Shown piece after piece: positions 26,538 through 35,791 of a DNA stretch of 64,000 nt (position 1 is the first letter of the stretch; every line of letters begins with the position of its first letter). The stretch spans positions 1 through 64,000 of the forward strand of contig NZ_ASJD01000009.1 of NCBI RefSeq assembly GCF_000691165.1, read 5' to 3'. The position numbers and the translations under genes were made by a program. The notes below the pieces were generated by a model that did not search any database, was not told the origin of the DNA, and worked only from the letters and a program-made list of their open reading frames with translations. The stretch comes from Bacillus safensis FO-36b. Its GTDB lineage: Bacteria > Bacillota > Bacilli > Bacillales > Bacillaceae.

Positions 26538-27002
26538 TTATAAAGGTTTACTCATATAGATACCGGTTTCTGCAAATCCCGTTTTCTCGTACAGCGAACG
26601 GGCGATTTGATTGTGAGCAAAGACATGGAGCGAGAGCTTTTGCACACCTAATGACTTTGCCTGCTCCTCTAATGCAGCAATGGCCTGCTTTGCAAAGCCT
26701 TTTCCTCGATAAGCTTCAAACAAAATAAAGTTATAAATAAACCCTTCGTGCTGCGGGTGATTCGGGTCATAGCAAAGCCAAACCCAGCCAATCGCTTCAT
26801 CTCCGTTTAAAAAATTCCACAGCTCATGATGCTCCGTCTGAAGTCCTTCTGGAAGCAGTCTGTCAAATTGTTCTTCTGCGTTCGCAAGTGATTCTTCCTT
26901 TTCCCATGTCCCTGCGAGTACCTTTTCTTCCGCGTACCGCTGAATGGCTTTCTCCATCAATACATCGTAATCAGTTTGTGACATCCGTTGTAGTGTAACC
27001 AA
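26538..27002 (-). CDS. GNAT-family N-acetyltransferase
   Basis: 154 residues with the GNAT acetyl-CoA motif A in FEAYRGKGFAKQAIAALEEQ and motif B in LHVFAHNQIARSLYEKTGF. Translation appears to start at TTG 27002 behind AAAGGGGG. The N-terminal third (MSQTDYDVLMEKAIQRYAEE) matches Bacillus GNAT proteins with an extended first helix. The acceptor substrate is unknown. Single gene, convergent with the ABC exporter. Confidence 0.85.
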   Translation of the reverse strand: MVTLQRMSQTDYDVLMEKAIQRYAEEKVLAGTWEKEESLANAEEQFDRLLPEGLQTEHHELWNFLNGDEAIGWVWLCYDPNHPQHEGFIYNFILFEAYRGKGFAKQAIAALEEQAKSLGVQKLSLHVFAHNQIARSLYEKTGFAETGIYMSKPL

Positions 27003-27047
27003 TCGTACCGCCCCCTTTCCTTCATCATATGTCAGTCATGCCAAAAA

Positions 27048-27072
27048 AACCAGTTCCTAGTTGGAACTGGTT
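27048..27072 (-). terminator. Terminator of the wal operon / htrC
   Basis: Perfect 10-bp stem AACCAGTTCC / GGAACTGGTT with a TTTTTTTGG tail on the minus strand. It overlaps the htrC stop codon. Confidence 0.88.
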
Positions 27073-28258
27073 AGCCGCCATATCGGTCGGTTTGAGAAAG
27101 TTTGATCTCTGCTGATTTTTTCTTTCCGCTTCGATAAAACTGCACCTTTACCTTGTCGCCGACCTTCTTTTGATATAAATACTTACGAAGATCTACGATA
27201 TTCTGTACACTCTTGCCATCAAAGGAGGTCACGACATCCAGCTCTTTTAATCCCGCTTTTCCTGCGGGAGACAACGGCTCAACACTCATGACAACGACCC
27301 CAGATGTAACCTTAGATGGCAGTTTCAACGTTTCCTGCCAGTGATAGCTCGCAATATCCGCTAATGATTTCATGCCGACGCCAAGATACGGACGCTTTAC
27401 CTCTCCGTAGCGCTCTAAATCCTCTATGACAGGAATGACTAGATTCGCTGGAATGGACAGCCCGATTCCTTCTACCTCTGATTCAGCAATCTTCATTGAG
27501 TTGATGCCGATCACCTTTCCGTCCATATTGATCAAGGCACCACCGCTGTTTCCAGGATTGATGGCGGCATCTGTTTGCAGTACCTCTGCATTCCAATCCG
27601 TCTGTCCGTCTCCATTTGAGTCAACAGGGATCGCACGCTCTGTGCCTGAAATGACTCCTTGTGTGACAGAGCCTGCGAATTCAAGCCCTAATGGATTTCC
27701 AATGGCGATGACTGGCTCACCTGGCTTCACATGATCTGAGTTACCGAAGGCTGCCGTTTTCTTGATTTTATCACTTTTGACAGTGAGAACTGCTAAATCC
27801 ATGAGCTGATCGCTGCCAACAAGATTGGCACTAATTCTTGTCCCATCATGAAGGCTCACTTCAAGCTGGTTGGCGCCTTTGATGACGTGATGGTTTGTGA
27901 CAATATAAAACGTGTCACCCTTTTTTTTATAGATCACACCTGACCCGCTGCCTGCTTCTCCGCCTTCCTCCCAAAAGCTCGACTTTTGGATATTAATGAC
28001 GCCGACCACCGTATCTGACATATTAGACACCACTTTCGTGACTGCATCATTGACGTTTACATTCACAGTTTTTAAAGGGCCCTGAGATGTTTGTCCATCA
28101 CCGTTCTGCTGCCATCCAAAGGGACTGCCGCTCTGTCCAGATACATAGGGGAAAAAGAATCCCATTAAAAAAGCTCCTACCAATACACCGATCAAACCAG
28201 AAAGAAAATATCCTTTTCTGCTTCGTCTCGGCTTCCACTCTACATCGCGATAATCCAC
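27071..28258 (-). CDS. htrC: Membrane-anchored HtrA-like serine protease HtrC (YyxA)
   Basis: 395 residues. A cytosolic N-terminus is followed by one membrane segment (about 18-40, [20 protein letters not shown]) and a trypsin-like domain facing outside. Catalytic residues are His124 in TNHHVIKG, Asp in LMDLAVLTV and Ser238 in [12 protein letters not shown]-terminal PDZ domain (about 290-385) includes [18 protein letters not shown]. HtrC is a quality-control protease. It sits at the end of the walRKHIJ gene order, 81 bases downstream of walJ and ended by the hairpin at 27048. Confidence 0.94.
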   Translation of the reverse strand: MDYRDVEWKPRRSRKGYFLSGLIGVLVGAFLMGFFFPYVSGQSGSPFGWQQNGDGQTSQGPLKTVNVNVNDAVTKVVSNMSDTVVGVINIQKSSFWEEGGEAGSGSGVIYKKKGDTFYIVTNHHVIKGANQLEVSLHDGTRISANLVGSDQLMDLAVLTVKSDKIKKTAAFGNSDHVKPGEPVIAIGNPLGLEFAGSVTQGVISGTERAIPVDSNGDGQTDWNAEVLQTDAAINPGNSGGALINMDGKVIGINSMKIAESEVEGIGLSIPANLVIPVIEDLERYGEVKRPYLGVGMKSLADIASYHWQETLKLPSKVTSGVVVMSVEPLSPAGKAGLKELDVVTSFDGKSVQNIVDLRKYLYQKKVGDKVKVQFYRSGKKKSAEIKLSQTDRYGG

Positions 28259-28339
28259 TATGTTTCCTTCCTTTCAGTGAATAGATGATGTATATAGTGT
28301 TGGTAAGAAGCTCTTATCTTAATCATACGATTGTAAAAA

Positions 28340-29134
28340 TCATACGGCGCAAAGCGGGGTTGCTTTTTTCGGGTCCGTATCAAATAAATCAAAGCCGTCC
28401 CCCACAACAAAGCCCTTCATTTCAAGCGTCTGCTGGACCGCCATACGGGCTAAATCCTTCATGTTGTTGTCTTGACTCAAGTGAGCCAAGTAAATGCGTG
28501 AGGTGGCATCTCCAATGACATCTGTCATCGCGAGAGCAGCATCTTCATTTGATACATGTCCGACATCACTCAGAATTCTGCGCTTAATGCTCCATGGGTA
28601 GCGGCCCATTTGCAGCATCCCGACATCATGATTGCTCTCAAACACAAACGTATTGGCTGACTTAATAATGCCTTTCATGCGGTCACTCACATAGCCTGTA
28701 TCTGTCATGAGGGCAAGTTTGCGCCCTCCATAATGGAACACGTAAAACATAGGCTCTGCCGCATCGTGTGAGACGCCAAATGACTCGACATCAAGGCCGC
28801 CAAAGGATTGAACGGTCTCCATATCAAAATGGAATTTCTGCTCTGTGTCAATCTTTCCGATATGAGACTCCATTGCCTTCCATGTTTTCGCATTTGCATA
28901 GACAGGAAGCTTGTACTTTCTTGCCATGACACCAAGCCCTTTAATATGATCGGAGTGCTCATGTGTCACAAAAATGCCGTCCAAGTCCTCAGGCTTGCGG
29001 TCGATTTGGCTAAGCAGCTCGACCATCTGTTTGCCGCTTAAACCAGCATCCACCAAAAAGGCATGCTCGTCTGTTTCTAAATAAAAAGCGTTCCCCGTAC
29101 TTCCGCTCGCTAGTACACTGAACTGCAAGCTCAT
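28340..29134 (-). CDS. walJ: WalJ (YycJ), MBL-fold nuclease-like protein
   Basis: 264 residues of the MBL fold: [11 protein letters not shown] carries the metal-binding HxHxDH motif, with further ligands in TDTGYVS and [10 protein letters not shown]. The family acts on nucleic acid (5'-3' exonuclease activity has been reported for YycJ homologues) and its loss affects cell-wall/replication coordination. It begins six bases after walI's stop and is part of the walRKHIJ operon. Confidence 0.95.
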   Translation of the reverse strand: MSLQFSVLASGSTGNAFYLETDEHAFLVDAGLSGKQMVELLSQIDRKPEDLDGIFVTHEHSDHIKGLGVMARKYKLPVYANAKTWKAMESHIGKIDTEQKFHFDMETVQSFGGLDVESFGVSHDAAEPMFYVFHYGGRKLALMTDTGYVSDRMKGIIKSANTFVFESNHDVGMLQMGRYPWSIKRRILSDVGHVSNEDAALAMTDVIGDATSRIYLAHLSQDNNMKDLARMAVQQTLEMKGFVVGDGFDLFDTDPKKATPLCAV

Positions 29135-29140
29135 GTTCTC

Positions 29141-30004
29141 TCACTCCATTGAAGATTTGTCATCTTTCTCTATATGATCAAGTGTTGAGCCATCAATGGC
29201 ATTGATCAAATATTCTTCTTCTGTCTTTTTCTTTGAACCTGCTGATACGCCTTCAAGCTCCACCCGCCATACAGGTACCATGACTTGCGTGCTTGCCCCC
29301 GGGTATTGCGTATAGTAGCCAAGCTCTACCTTTTTCACGGTCGTGTTTTGGCTCAGCATATTTTGCGTATATAAGTCCTTCACTGTTTCAAGTGCCGGGA
29401 CAAGGGTTTCTTTTCTCACTTCATTAATCGATGTCACCATTGATTGCTGATATGAGACGATTTCGTTTTGATCGTTGAGATTTAAGGTGATTTGCCCGAT
29501 GGTTTCGGTGTCATCAAGGCCTTCTTGGAAGATGTATTTCCCTTTATACGTTTGGAAAAAGACGATTTTCCCTGTCTCTTCATCTATACTCCACAGCTTA
29601 TAATTCTTCCCATCCAGCAAACGCTGGTTCACAAGGTTCGTCGCCGCTGTTTTGATATCCTTTTTCGGCAAGGCAACTGGCTTGTTGAAGGTCATTTCAA
29701 GCAGCGTGACAGGATCATCTTTGTCTGTTTTCGGGAATGTGCTTTTCGCCTTTTGATCAGCTAATCCGTCGACATCCTTTTTCGTATATTGCTTCTTTTC
29801 AGCTGTAATGCGGTATCCAATCTTCGCTTCATCTGATAGATTGCCATATTTGATCCCGTCTGCCTTCATTTCTTCCAGCGTATCCGTTTTTTCGATAATC
29901 GCAAAATGATCGGTTGACCGTTTTTCAAAGTATTGAAAACCTAGAAAGATATCGAGAATGAGAAAGGCTAGGATAAAGATCGTTTTGGTCTTATTCCACT
30001 CCAT
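29141..30004 (-). CDS. walI: WalI (YycI), regulator of the WalK kinase
   Basis: 287 residues with a single N-terminal membrane helix (about 8-26, TIFILAFLILDIFLGFQYF) and an extracellular domain of two YycI/YycH-type beta folds. Together with WalH it binds WalK in the membrane and represses its kinase activity in B. subtilis. The ATG overlaps walH by 14 bases, indicating translational coupling. Confidence 0.95.
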   Translation of the reverse strand: MEWNKTKTIFILAFLILDIFLGFQYFEKRSTDHFAIIEKTDTLEEMKADGIKYGNLSDEAKIGYRITAEKKQYTKKDVDGLADQKAKSTFPKTDKDDPVTLLEMTFNKPVALPKKDIKTAATNLVNQRLLDGKNYKLWSIDEETGKIVFFQTYKGKYIFQEGLDDTETIGQITLNLNDQNEIVSYQQSMVTSINEVRKETLVPALETVKDLYTQNMLSQNTTVKKVELGYYTQYPGASTQVMVPVWRVELEGVSAGSKKKTEEEYLINAIDGSTLDHIEKDDKSSME

Positions 30005-31370
30005 GATTCTCGCTCCCCTCTGTCAAAAGATCATTCGATAGAATCACGGTTTTGCCGTTATATTTCATGCACCATACAGGCTCCAGCCAGACAAACATTG
30101 CTTGATCTTGATCTGAAGCAGTTGAAGCAGCTTGATATGCAGGGAAAATCTGTTCAATTTTCTCCAGATCATCATATTTCGTCTGCTTGATGATCAAGTC
30201 CTTCAGCTCTGTCCCGTTCATCAGCTTGACCTGTTCACTTTGACTCGCTTTATTGCCAAGAATATAGTTTGGGCGCTTGTAATTCAAAATGTCATCATTC
30301 GCCCATTGTACTTCAAGAGAGGTCATCCCAAATGGATGCTTTGTACTGTTCACGATCGGCAGACCGTCCATAAACATATTAAAGGACAGCTGCTGGTTGC
30401 TGTTGATGCCAAAATATTGATAGTCATCAGTAAAGCTTCCCGTATCATTGAAATATTTCACGCTTCGCTTAATCAAATCCCCCGTTTGGAAAACAGTGCT
30501 GGAATTGATATTGCGATGCTGATATTGAATGCGGTGGTCTTTTTGATTGGCTTCAAGGCGGCTTGTGCCATCTGTGTACACCGTCCGGTTTAAATTAGAT
30601 TCCTCACCGACAAGGCTCGGGTCCGTAAACAAAGCATCTTTGAACTTGTTTGTCTTAATCGTTTCGATAAAGAACATCTTCGCTTCAAGCTGCTTTTGCT
30701 TTCTCGGAAGAAGGAAATCTCGTTTAGAATTCGTTGAGAATGTATAAAGATCATAGCGCGGCATCTCGTTTTGAGCGGCTGCGATACTGTTCATTAGATT
30801 ACGGTAGTTGGCGGACTCAATTGTCAGCTCAAGCACCGTCTCCTTGCTGTATGAGACCAAATACACTTTCTTATTGGCCTTATCCTGCTGGGCGAACGGC
30901 ACGATCATCCGATCAAACGAGTTGTATTCAATGGACTTGTTCGGCCATTTAAAGAGCGCTTGGAAAATATCAATCGGAATCGGATCATTGAAGACAAGAT
31001 CCAAAGTCTTCCCTTGTCCTTCGCGTCCATAGAAGAAATTCTTAAATTTCTGCTCGGAATATTGATCTGACACATCGTTAATCTCTTTGACATCCCAAAG
31101 GCTCACATCATTCCAAAAGTTTTGAAAGAGTTCCTTTTGATCCACTTTAAAATGCTCCCCATTTGAATGGATGAACATCTCGCGCGGCTTCACGACATCA
31201 ATGAGACTTCTAGGCTCGTCGCTTGAAATCTTCTTCGTTTCCACGACCTGTGTGCCGGTATCTGCCTGATCCTGCATGACGGGCTGGAACATCCAGATAT
31301 TCCACGTAAATACAAGACTGATCGCAATTAGGATTGTCAATATTATGGTTTTAAAGGTCTCACGCTTCAT
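29991..31370 (-). CDS. walH: WalH (YycH), regulator of the WalK kinase
   Basis: 459 residues from ATG 31370, which has AAGAGG at the right spacing; two further upstream in-frame ATG codons lie inside walK. One N-terminal membrane helix (TFKTIILTILIAISLVFTWN) is followed by a large extracellular domain. It forms a complex with WalI and WalK that dampens kinase activity. The gene overlaps walK by 11 bases. Confidence 0.94.
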   Translation of the reverse strand: MKRETFKTIILTILIAISLVFTWNIWMFQPVMQDQADTGTQVVETKKISSDEPRSLIDVVKPREMFIHSNGEHFKVDQKELFQNFWNDVSLWDVKEINDVSDQYSEQKFKNFFYGREGQGKTLDLVFNDPIPIDIFQALFKWPNKSIEYNSFDRMIVPFAQQDKANKKVYLVSYSKETVLELTIESANYRNLMNSIAAAQNEMPRYDLYTFSTNSKRDFLLPRKQKQLEAKMFFIETIKTNKFKDALFTDPSLVGEESNLNRTVYTDGTSRLEANQKDHRIQYQHRNINSSTVFQTGDLIKRSVKYFNDTGSFTDDYQYFGINSNQQLSFNMFMDGLPIVNSTKHPFGMTSLEVQWANDDILNYKRPNYILGNKASQSEQVKLMNGTELKDLIIKQTKYDDLEKIEQIFPAYQAASTASDQDQAMFVWLEPVWCMKYNGKTVILSNDLLTEGSENHGVE

Positions 31371-33198
31371 CCCAATCATCCTCTTGTTCTTCATTGTACG
31401 GAAGGGTAAAGGTCACCGTTGTCCCTTTTCCTTCAATGCTGTCAGCCCAAATATCTCCGCCATGAGCCTGAACCATTTCTTTTGCAATCGCAAGACCGAG
31501 GCCGGTTCCGCCAAGCTTTCTTGTTCTTGCTTTATCCACCCGATAAAAACGTTCAAAGATTTTATCCATATCCTTCTTCGGAATACCGATTCCTTCATCT
31601 TTCACGCTGAATAACACAAGGCCTTTCTCCTCATCCAAATCGACGGTAAACGTGATGTGTCCACCCTCTGGTGAGTATTTCATGGCATTGGAAATGATAT
31701 TATCGAGCACCTGAGTAATTTTATCTTGGTCGATTTCCACATATACTTCACGCTGCGGCAGGTTGCGGATAAAATCGACATGCTGCTCCTTCGTCATTTC
31801 AAAACGATCAATGACGAGCGAGATAAACCTGATAAAGTTCGTCCACTCACGGTTGAATTGATAATCCTTGCTGTCGAACTTAGACAGCTGCAGCAGGTCA
31901 TTGACAAGCCGGATCATCCGCTCAGTTTCATTTTGCGTGACACTGAGGAATCTTGGTGCAAGCTCTTTATCACCAATCGCACCTTCAGCCAGCGCCTCAA
32001 GGTAGCTTCGCATCGTCGTCAGCGGTGTGCGCAGCTCATGCGATACGTTCGCGACGAATTCACGGCGTTCAGCATCAATTTTCTCCTGCTCTGTGACGTC
32101 ATAAATGACCGCAATTAAGCCATCAATTTTCCCATGCTCTTTCTGAATGACGGAGAAATTCACACGCAATACAGACAGCTGGTCTTCGCGTTCAATTTCT
32201 ATCAGCATAGAATCTTGATTTTCGACTAAATCTTCAAATGTATGAGTTTCCTCTAAGCCAAGCAAAGACGTGATCGGCATCTCTAGTGCTGTTTCACGTG
32301 AAACATTTAACAGCTCTAATGCAGGGCTGTTTAATAGAATAATTGCACCGTTTTGATTCGTTGCGATGACACCGTCCGTCATATAGGCAATAACAGAAGA
32401 AAGCTTTTTCCGCTCCCCCTCCGTCATCAGCTGAGCTTCCTCCAGCTCTCTCGTCAGATGGTTAAAGGTTGTCGCAAGCTGGCCAATCTCGTCATGTCCA
32501 TACTTCCGGACCTTTCTGGAGAAGTTCCCTTTGGCAAGCTCAATCGCCTGCTTTCTCATATCTGAAATAGGATGAGTGATCGTTCTAAAGATGAAGATAC
32601 CCAGTAGAGCAGTCGTCCCAAGTGCAATCAGTGTCCCAGTTGCTAAAATGGTGTTAATGGTTCGCATTTGGTTAAACACACTTTCCATTGAAGACACAAC
32701 ATAAATCACACCAACGGTCTCTTGGTTCTCATTTTTTACGGCTGTCGCAGAAATACGCACCCTTTTATTTGACTCAGGGTCATAGAATTTTTTCTCATAG
32801 TCTTTGCCGACCGCAAAAATACGGCTAATGATTTGATCAGTGATTTTCTTGCCAGCAATCTCTTGGCTGCCGTTATTTACAGAAGCAATGACCTCTCTGC
32901 TTTCGTCAATATAGCTGACTTCAGAGATTTCATTAGACTCATCTTTGTTGTTAAAATCGTTTAATATCTTTTGAGCATCCTCTTTTAATTCTGCTTTGCT
33001 TTTCGATGAATCTTGTTCTAGGTAATACGATAACGAGTAGATTCGCTGATTCAAGGAATTATCATATGAATTAATTAAGGACTGCTCTAGCTGCTTCACA
33101 AAGTACACGCCAATGATCTGCATGGCGACGATGATCAGCAGCACGTAAATCAAGGTCAATTTGAAGTGAATCGAGCGAAAAAAACCTACTTTACTCAT
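31360..33198 (-). CDS. walK: Essential cell-wall sensor histidine kinase WalK
   Basis: 612 residues. Two membrane helices (about 10-32 and 183-203) flank an extracellular PAS-like sensor. A HAMP domain (about 205-255), a cytosolic PAS domain (about 265-370, VIAYMTDGVIATNQNG), the DHp helix with the phospho-acceptor His387 in FVANVSHELRTPL, and the HATPase domain (N-box DNIISNAMKYSPEGG; G-boxes DEGIGIP and GGTGLGLAIAKE) follow. WalK senses lipid II or cell-wall products and phosphorylates WalR to control autolysins. The coding sequence carries a perfect parS site at 32290-32305. Confidence 0.97.
   Translation of the reverse strand: MSKVGFFRSIHFKLTLIYVLLIIVAMQIIGVYFVKQLEQSLINSYDNSLNQRIYSLSYYLEQDSSKSKAELKEDAQKILNDFNNKDESNEISEVSYIDESREVIASVNNGSQEIAGKKITDQIISRIFAVGKDYEKKFYDPESNKRVRISATAVKNENQETVGVIYVVSSMESVFNQMRTINTILATGTLIALGTTALLGIFIFRTITHPISDMRKQAIELAKGNFSRKVRKYGHDEIGQLATTFNHLTRELEEAQLMTEGERKKLSSVIAYMTDGVIATNQNGAIILLNSPALELLNVSRETALEMPITSLLGLEETHTFEDLVENQDSMLIEIEREDQLSVLRVNFSVIQKEHGKIDGLIAVIYDVTEQEKIDAERREFVANVSHELRTPLTTMRSYLEALAEGAIGDKELAPRFLSVTQNETERMIRLVNDLLQLSKFDSKDYQFNREWTNFIRFISLVIDRFEMTKEQHVDFIRNLPQREVYVEIDQDKITQVLDNIISNAMKYSPEGGHITFTVDLDEEKGLVLFSVKDEGIGIPKKDMDKIFERFYRVDKARTRKLGGTGLGLAIAKEMVQAHGGDIWADSIEGKGTTVTFTLPYNEEQEDDWDEA
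32290..32305. promoter_or_regulatory. parS site (ParB/Spo0J binding) inside walK
   Basis: TGTTTCACGTGAAACA, a perfect 16-bp palindrome identical to the strongest Bacillus parS sequence. It lies within the walK PAS-domain coding region. It marks the origin domain of the chromosome and loads ParB and SMC. Confidence 0.95.
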
Positions 33199-33205
33199 AA
33201 GAATC

Positions 33206-33913
33206 TTAGTCCTGCTCTGGGTTTCTTAAATAGTAGCCTACGCCTCGTCTTGTCACGATCCAGCTCGGGTGGCTAGGATTGTCTTCAATCTTTTCACGAA
33301 GACGGCGGACTGTGACGTCTACTGTACGGACATCTCCGAAGTAATCATAGCCCCATACGGTTTGCAGCAAGTGCTCACGTGTCATGACTTGTCCGATATG
33401 TTTCGCTAAATAATGAAGCAGTTCGAACTCACGGTGCGTCAATTCAATCGTTTCCTCGCGCTTAGACACCACATACGCATCTGGATAAATAACAAGTGAT
33501 CCAACCTCAATATCATTTGATTCAGATTCTTCCTCCGTCTGCGGAGCAGCGGTTTGTCTTCTCAAATTCGCTTTCACGCGGGCAAGCAGCTCACGTGTGC
33601 TGAAAGGCTTTGTCACATAATCATCTGCGCCAAGCTCAAGGCCGATGACTTTATCAATTTCAGAGTCTTTTGCTGTCAGCATGATAATCGGCATATCATA
33701 TTTCTTTCTCACTTCACGGCATACTTCAACACCATCTTTATTCGGCAGCATAATGTCGAGCAGAATAATGTCCGGCTTGATTTCTTCTACCATTTCAAGG
33801 GCTTCGTTTCCATCATATGCACAATGAACCTCATAGCCCTCTTTCCTTAAATTAAATTCCAATATATCAGCAATCGGTTTTTCATCATCTACGACAAGAA
33901 TCTTTTTTTCCAT
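33206..33913 (-). CDS. walR: Essential response regulator WalR
   Basis: 235 residues from ATG 33913, with GGAGG spaced correctly; the longer in-frame start at 33940 lacks a ribosome site. Receiver domain 1-120 with phospho-acceptor Asp53 in [14 protein letters not shown]-terminal OmpR/PhoB winged helix (about 135-233), ending [12 protein letters not shown]. It regulates cell-wall hydrolases. First gene of the walRKHIJ(htrC) operon, seven bases before walK. Confidence 0.97.
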   Translation of the reverse strand: MEKKILVVDDEKPIADILEFNLRKEGYEVHCAYDGNEALEMVEEIKPDIILLDIMLPNKDGVEVCREVRKKYDMPIIMLTAKDSEIDKVIGLELGADDYVTKPFSTRELLARVKANLRRQTAAPQTEEESESNDIEVGSLVIYPDAYVVSKREETIELTHREFELLHYLAKHIGQVMTREHLLQTVWGYDYFGDVRTVDVTVRRLREKIEDNPSHPSWIVTRRGVGYYLRNPEQD

Positions 33914-34006
33914 TGTGATTTCCTCCTGCATTTTTAGCATCTATGTCATTCCATTTTGCATGTATCATTACACCTTTTCCATTTATGAAAAAAAGGCTCA
34001 CTGTCT

Positions 34007-34012
34007 ATTATA
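34007..34012 (-). promoter_or_regulatory. -10 element of the walR promoter
   Basis: TATAAT on the minus strand, 94 bases before the walR start. The -35 region 17 bases upstream (TTTATC) is weak. The rest of the 34-34.2 kb gap between walR and the tRNA terminator holds no credible gene; a GC-rich hairpin lies at 34171-34197. Confidence 0.55.
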
Positions 34013-34226
34013 ACGTTTTACGAGGCAAAGATAAAAATAATAACGGCTTTCTTTTCTAGTAAACGTTGGATAGGAAGGCGCCGCTCGAAAAAATTGATGA
34101 CTTTTTCCTTTTTTATTGAAACTTTTCCAATCACCAGCCGTCTATATAGATGTAACGTCTTCTTCTTATGGAGCCGGGCCCTACCTAGGTCCGGCTTCTC
34201 CCTTTTTATGCCTTCTTTTCATAATA

Positions 34227-34255
34227 AAAACGCACCTGCGATTGCAGATGCGTTT
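34227..34255 (-). terminator. Terminator of the tRNA operon
   Basis: CAAACGCATCTGC / GCAGGTGCGTTTTT stem (one mismatch) with a TTTTTATTATG tail on the minus strand, six bases after tRNA-Phe. Confidence 0.85.
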
Positions 34256-34260
34256 GGAAG

Positions 34261-34333
<73 letters not shown>

Positions 34334-34360
34334 ATCATCAAAAAGATGAATATGTATAAA

Positions 34361-34437
34361 TGGCGGTCCGGACGGGACTCGAACCCGCGACCTCCTGCGT
34401 GACAGGCAGGCATTCTAACCAACTGAACTACCGGACC
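34361..34437 (-). tRNA. tRNA-Asp (GTC)
   Basis: Acceptor GGTCCGG / CCGGACC, anticodon stem CCTGC / GCAGG with GTC in the loop, T-loop TTCGAGT. The 3' CCA is encoded (GGACCGCCA). Confidence 0.95.
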
Positions 34438-34519
34438 TCAGTAACTTGCCCGAAAAAGCAATCGTGGTGCTCCTTCAAGCAAGTGAGGAAAAAATTAGCT
34501 TAACGCTAAAGTAAATCAA

Positions 34520-34591
34520 TGACCCGTACGGGATTCGAACCCGTGTTACCGCCGTGAAAGGGCGGTGTCTTAACCGCTTGACCAACGGGCC
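34520..34591 (-). tRNA. tRNA-Glu (TTC)
   Basis: Acceptor GGCCCGT / ACGGGTC (one G-U), anticodon stem CCGCC / GGCGG with TTC, T-loop TTCGAAT. No CCA is encoded. Confidence 0.95.
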
Positions 34592-34597
34592 AATACA

Positions 34598-34673
34598 TGG
34601 TGAGCCATGAAGGACTCGAACCTTCGACCCTCTGATTAAAAGTCAGATGCTCTACCAACTGAGCTAATGGCTC
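34598..34673 (-). tRNA. tRNA-Lys (TTT)
   Basis: Acceptor GAGCCAT / ATGGCTC, anticodon stem TCTGA / TCAGA with TTT, T-loop TTCGAGT, CCA encoded. First gene of the cluster. Confidence 0.95.
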
Positions 34674-34787
34674 TCGGCTTGTGAAAAGTGAATCTGAAGA
34701 AGCTGTATTGCGCCAAACCAATCGCTTTAAAAAAGCTGGAACATCGCATCCTAACAAGTTTCAGAGACCTTTGCAACAACGAGATTT

Positions 34788-34817
34788 ATAATATCATAGA
34801 GTAAATACATATGGCAA
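34788..34817 (-). promoter_or_regulatory. Promoter of the tRNA operon
   Basis: TTGCCA (34817-34812) and TATTAT (34793-34788) on the minus strand, spacing 18. It leaves a leader of about 110 bases before tRNA-Lys. An A/T-rich palindrome lies just upstream of the -35 and could act as an UP element. Confidence 0.6.
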
Positions 34818-34826
34818 TACGTTTTT

Positions 34827-34850
34827 CGACATTTTTTAAAAAAAGTGTCG
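34827..34850. repeat. A/T-rich palindrome upstream of the tRNA promoter
   Basis: CGACATTTTTT / AAAAAAAGTGTCG, a near-perfect 24-bp palindrome between the tRNA promoter and the peroxiredoxin gene. It could be an UP element for the tRNA promoter or a small hairpin terminator for antisense reads. The remaining gap up to 35015 shows no gene. Confidence 0.5.
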
Positions 34851-35015
34851 GATTTAAATATCTTCTATCAAAGCTCCCACTTCTGCAACCGCCTTCATTA
34901 GATAGGCCTTTTCGGATGTCTTCTGCCTACTCAAACACATAGACACGTTTCAGGCCGCTCAAAAATGGCTATACATGAAACAAGTGACATTGTCATTGAA
35001 AAAGGAGGAAGCAGT

Positions 35016-35540
35016 ATGAGTTCATTCAAATTAGGAGATAAAATGCCCAACTTTTCACTTCCAACAATACAGGGCGAACACATTGATTTCGACAAACATT
35101 TAGAGGAGCATCAAAGCTGGCACCTGATCGTTTTCTTTAGAGGATCTTGGTGCCCGGTATGTGTAGAAGAATTAAAAGAGCTCGAACAGCAGCAGTCATA
35201 CTTTCAGGACAAGGATATTCACTTGATGGCGATTTCAACGGATAACCCTGATGACTTGAAGGCATTTGCGGATAAAGAGGGACTGTCCTTTCCGATCATG
35301 TATGACCATGATCTCACGTCATTAAAAGCATATGAAGTCCACTATCACGGGGAAGATGCCCCATATGAAGATCACGGGGTGCACGGTGAACCCGCCTACT
35401 TCTTATTAAATGAAAAAGGTCAAGTGCTCTATCAGCAAAGACAAACAAGTCCGTTTGGCAGACCGCATGCCAACGAACTACGTAAAATCATTCAGTACAT
35501 CCGTAAAAATTTAAAAGGCCAATATAAAAGCCTGAAGTAA
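35016..35540 (+). CDS. Peroxiredoxin-like (AhpC/TSA) protein
   Basis: 174 residues from ATG 35016, with AAAGGAGG at 35001-35008. Thioredoxin fold with the motif FFRGSWCPVCVEEL, giving a CxxC pair at about residues 48-51. This is the AhpC/TSA-like 'redoxin' group rather than a classical 2-Cys peroxiredoxin. Likely thiol peroxidase or disulfide reductase activity in the cytosol. Followed by a strong terminator; single gene. Confidence 0.88.
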   Translation: MSSFKLGDKMPNFSLPTIQGEHIDFDKHLEEHQSWHLIVFFRGSWCPVCVEELKELEQQQSYFQDKDIHLMAISTDNPDDLKAFADKEGLSFPIMYDHDLTSLKAYEVHYHGEDAPYEDHGVHGEPAYFLLNEKGQVLYQQRQTSPFGRPHANELRKIIQYIRKNLKGQYKSLK

Positions 35541-35543
35541 GGA

Positions 35544-35570
35544 AAAAGCCCTCGTGATGAGGGCTTTTTT
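35544..35570 (+). terminator. Terminator of the peroxiredoxin gene
   Basis: AAAAGCCCTC / GAGGGCTTTTTT with a 5-base loop, immediately after the stop codon and shared with the convergent small membrane gene. Confidence 0.9.
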
Positions 35571-35778
35571 ATGAACGTTTTTTGTTAAATAGCCAGTCAG
35601 CGGAGAAAAAGACAAGGAGTCCCGCCATTAAAATGACAAAAGTAACCGGTGGTCTGTCACCTTGGAAAAACGCGTACAGCGCATGTCCTCCTAATGCCAG
35701 AAGATAAAAGACAAATGCCGGCACAGCTGCTTTATGTGTATTCGCTTGTTCTCTTTTCGTCATTTTTTTAAAAAACAT
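35569..35778 (-). CDS. Small membrane protein, unknown
   Basis: 69 residues with two membrane segments (AAVPAFVFYLLALGGHALYA and TFVILMAGLLVFFSADWLF) and basic ends. It begins 13 bases after the DUF418 gene's stop, with AGGGGAG as ribosome site, so the two probably form an operon. Function unknown. Confidence 0.72.
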   Translation of the reverse strand: MFFKKMTKREQANTHKAAVPAFVFYLLALGGHALYAFFQGDRPPVTFVILMAGLLVFFSADWLFNKKRS

Positions 35779-35791
35779 TGTGCTCTCCCCT

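Noticed and set aside
34171..34205. GC-rich hairpin with a T-run on the plus strand
   Set aside because: No plus-strand gene upstream to terminate; the inner ACCTAGGT palindrome gives only a patchy stem. Not listed as a feature.
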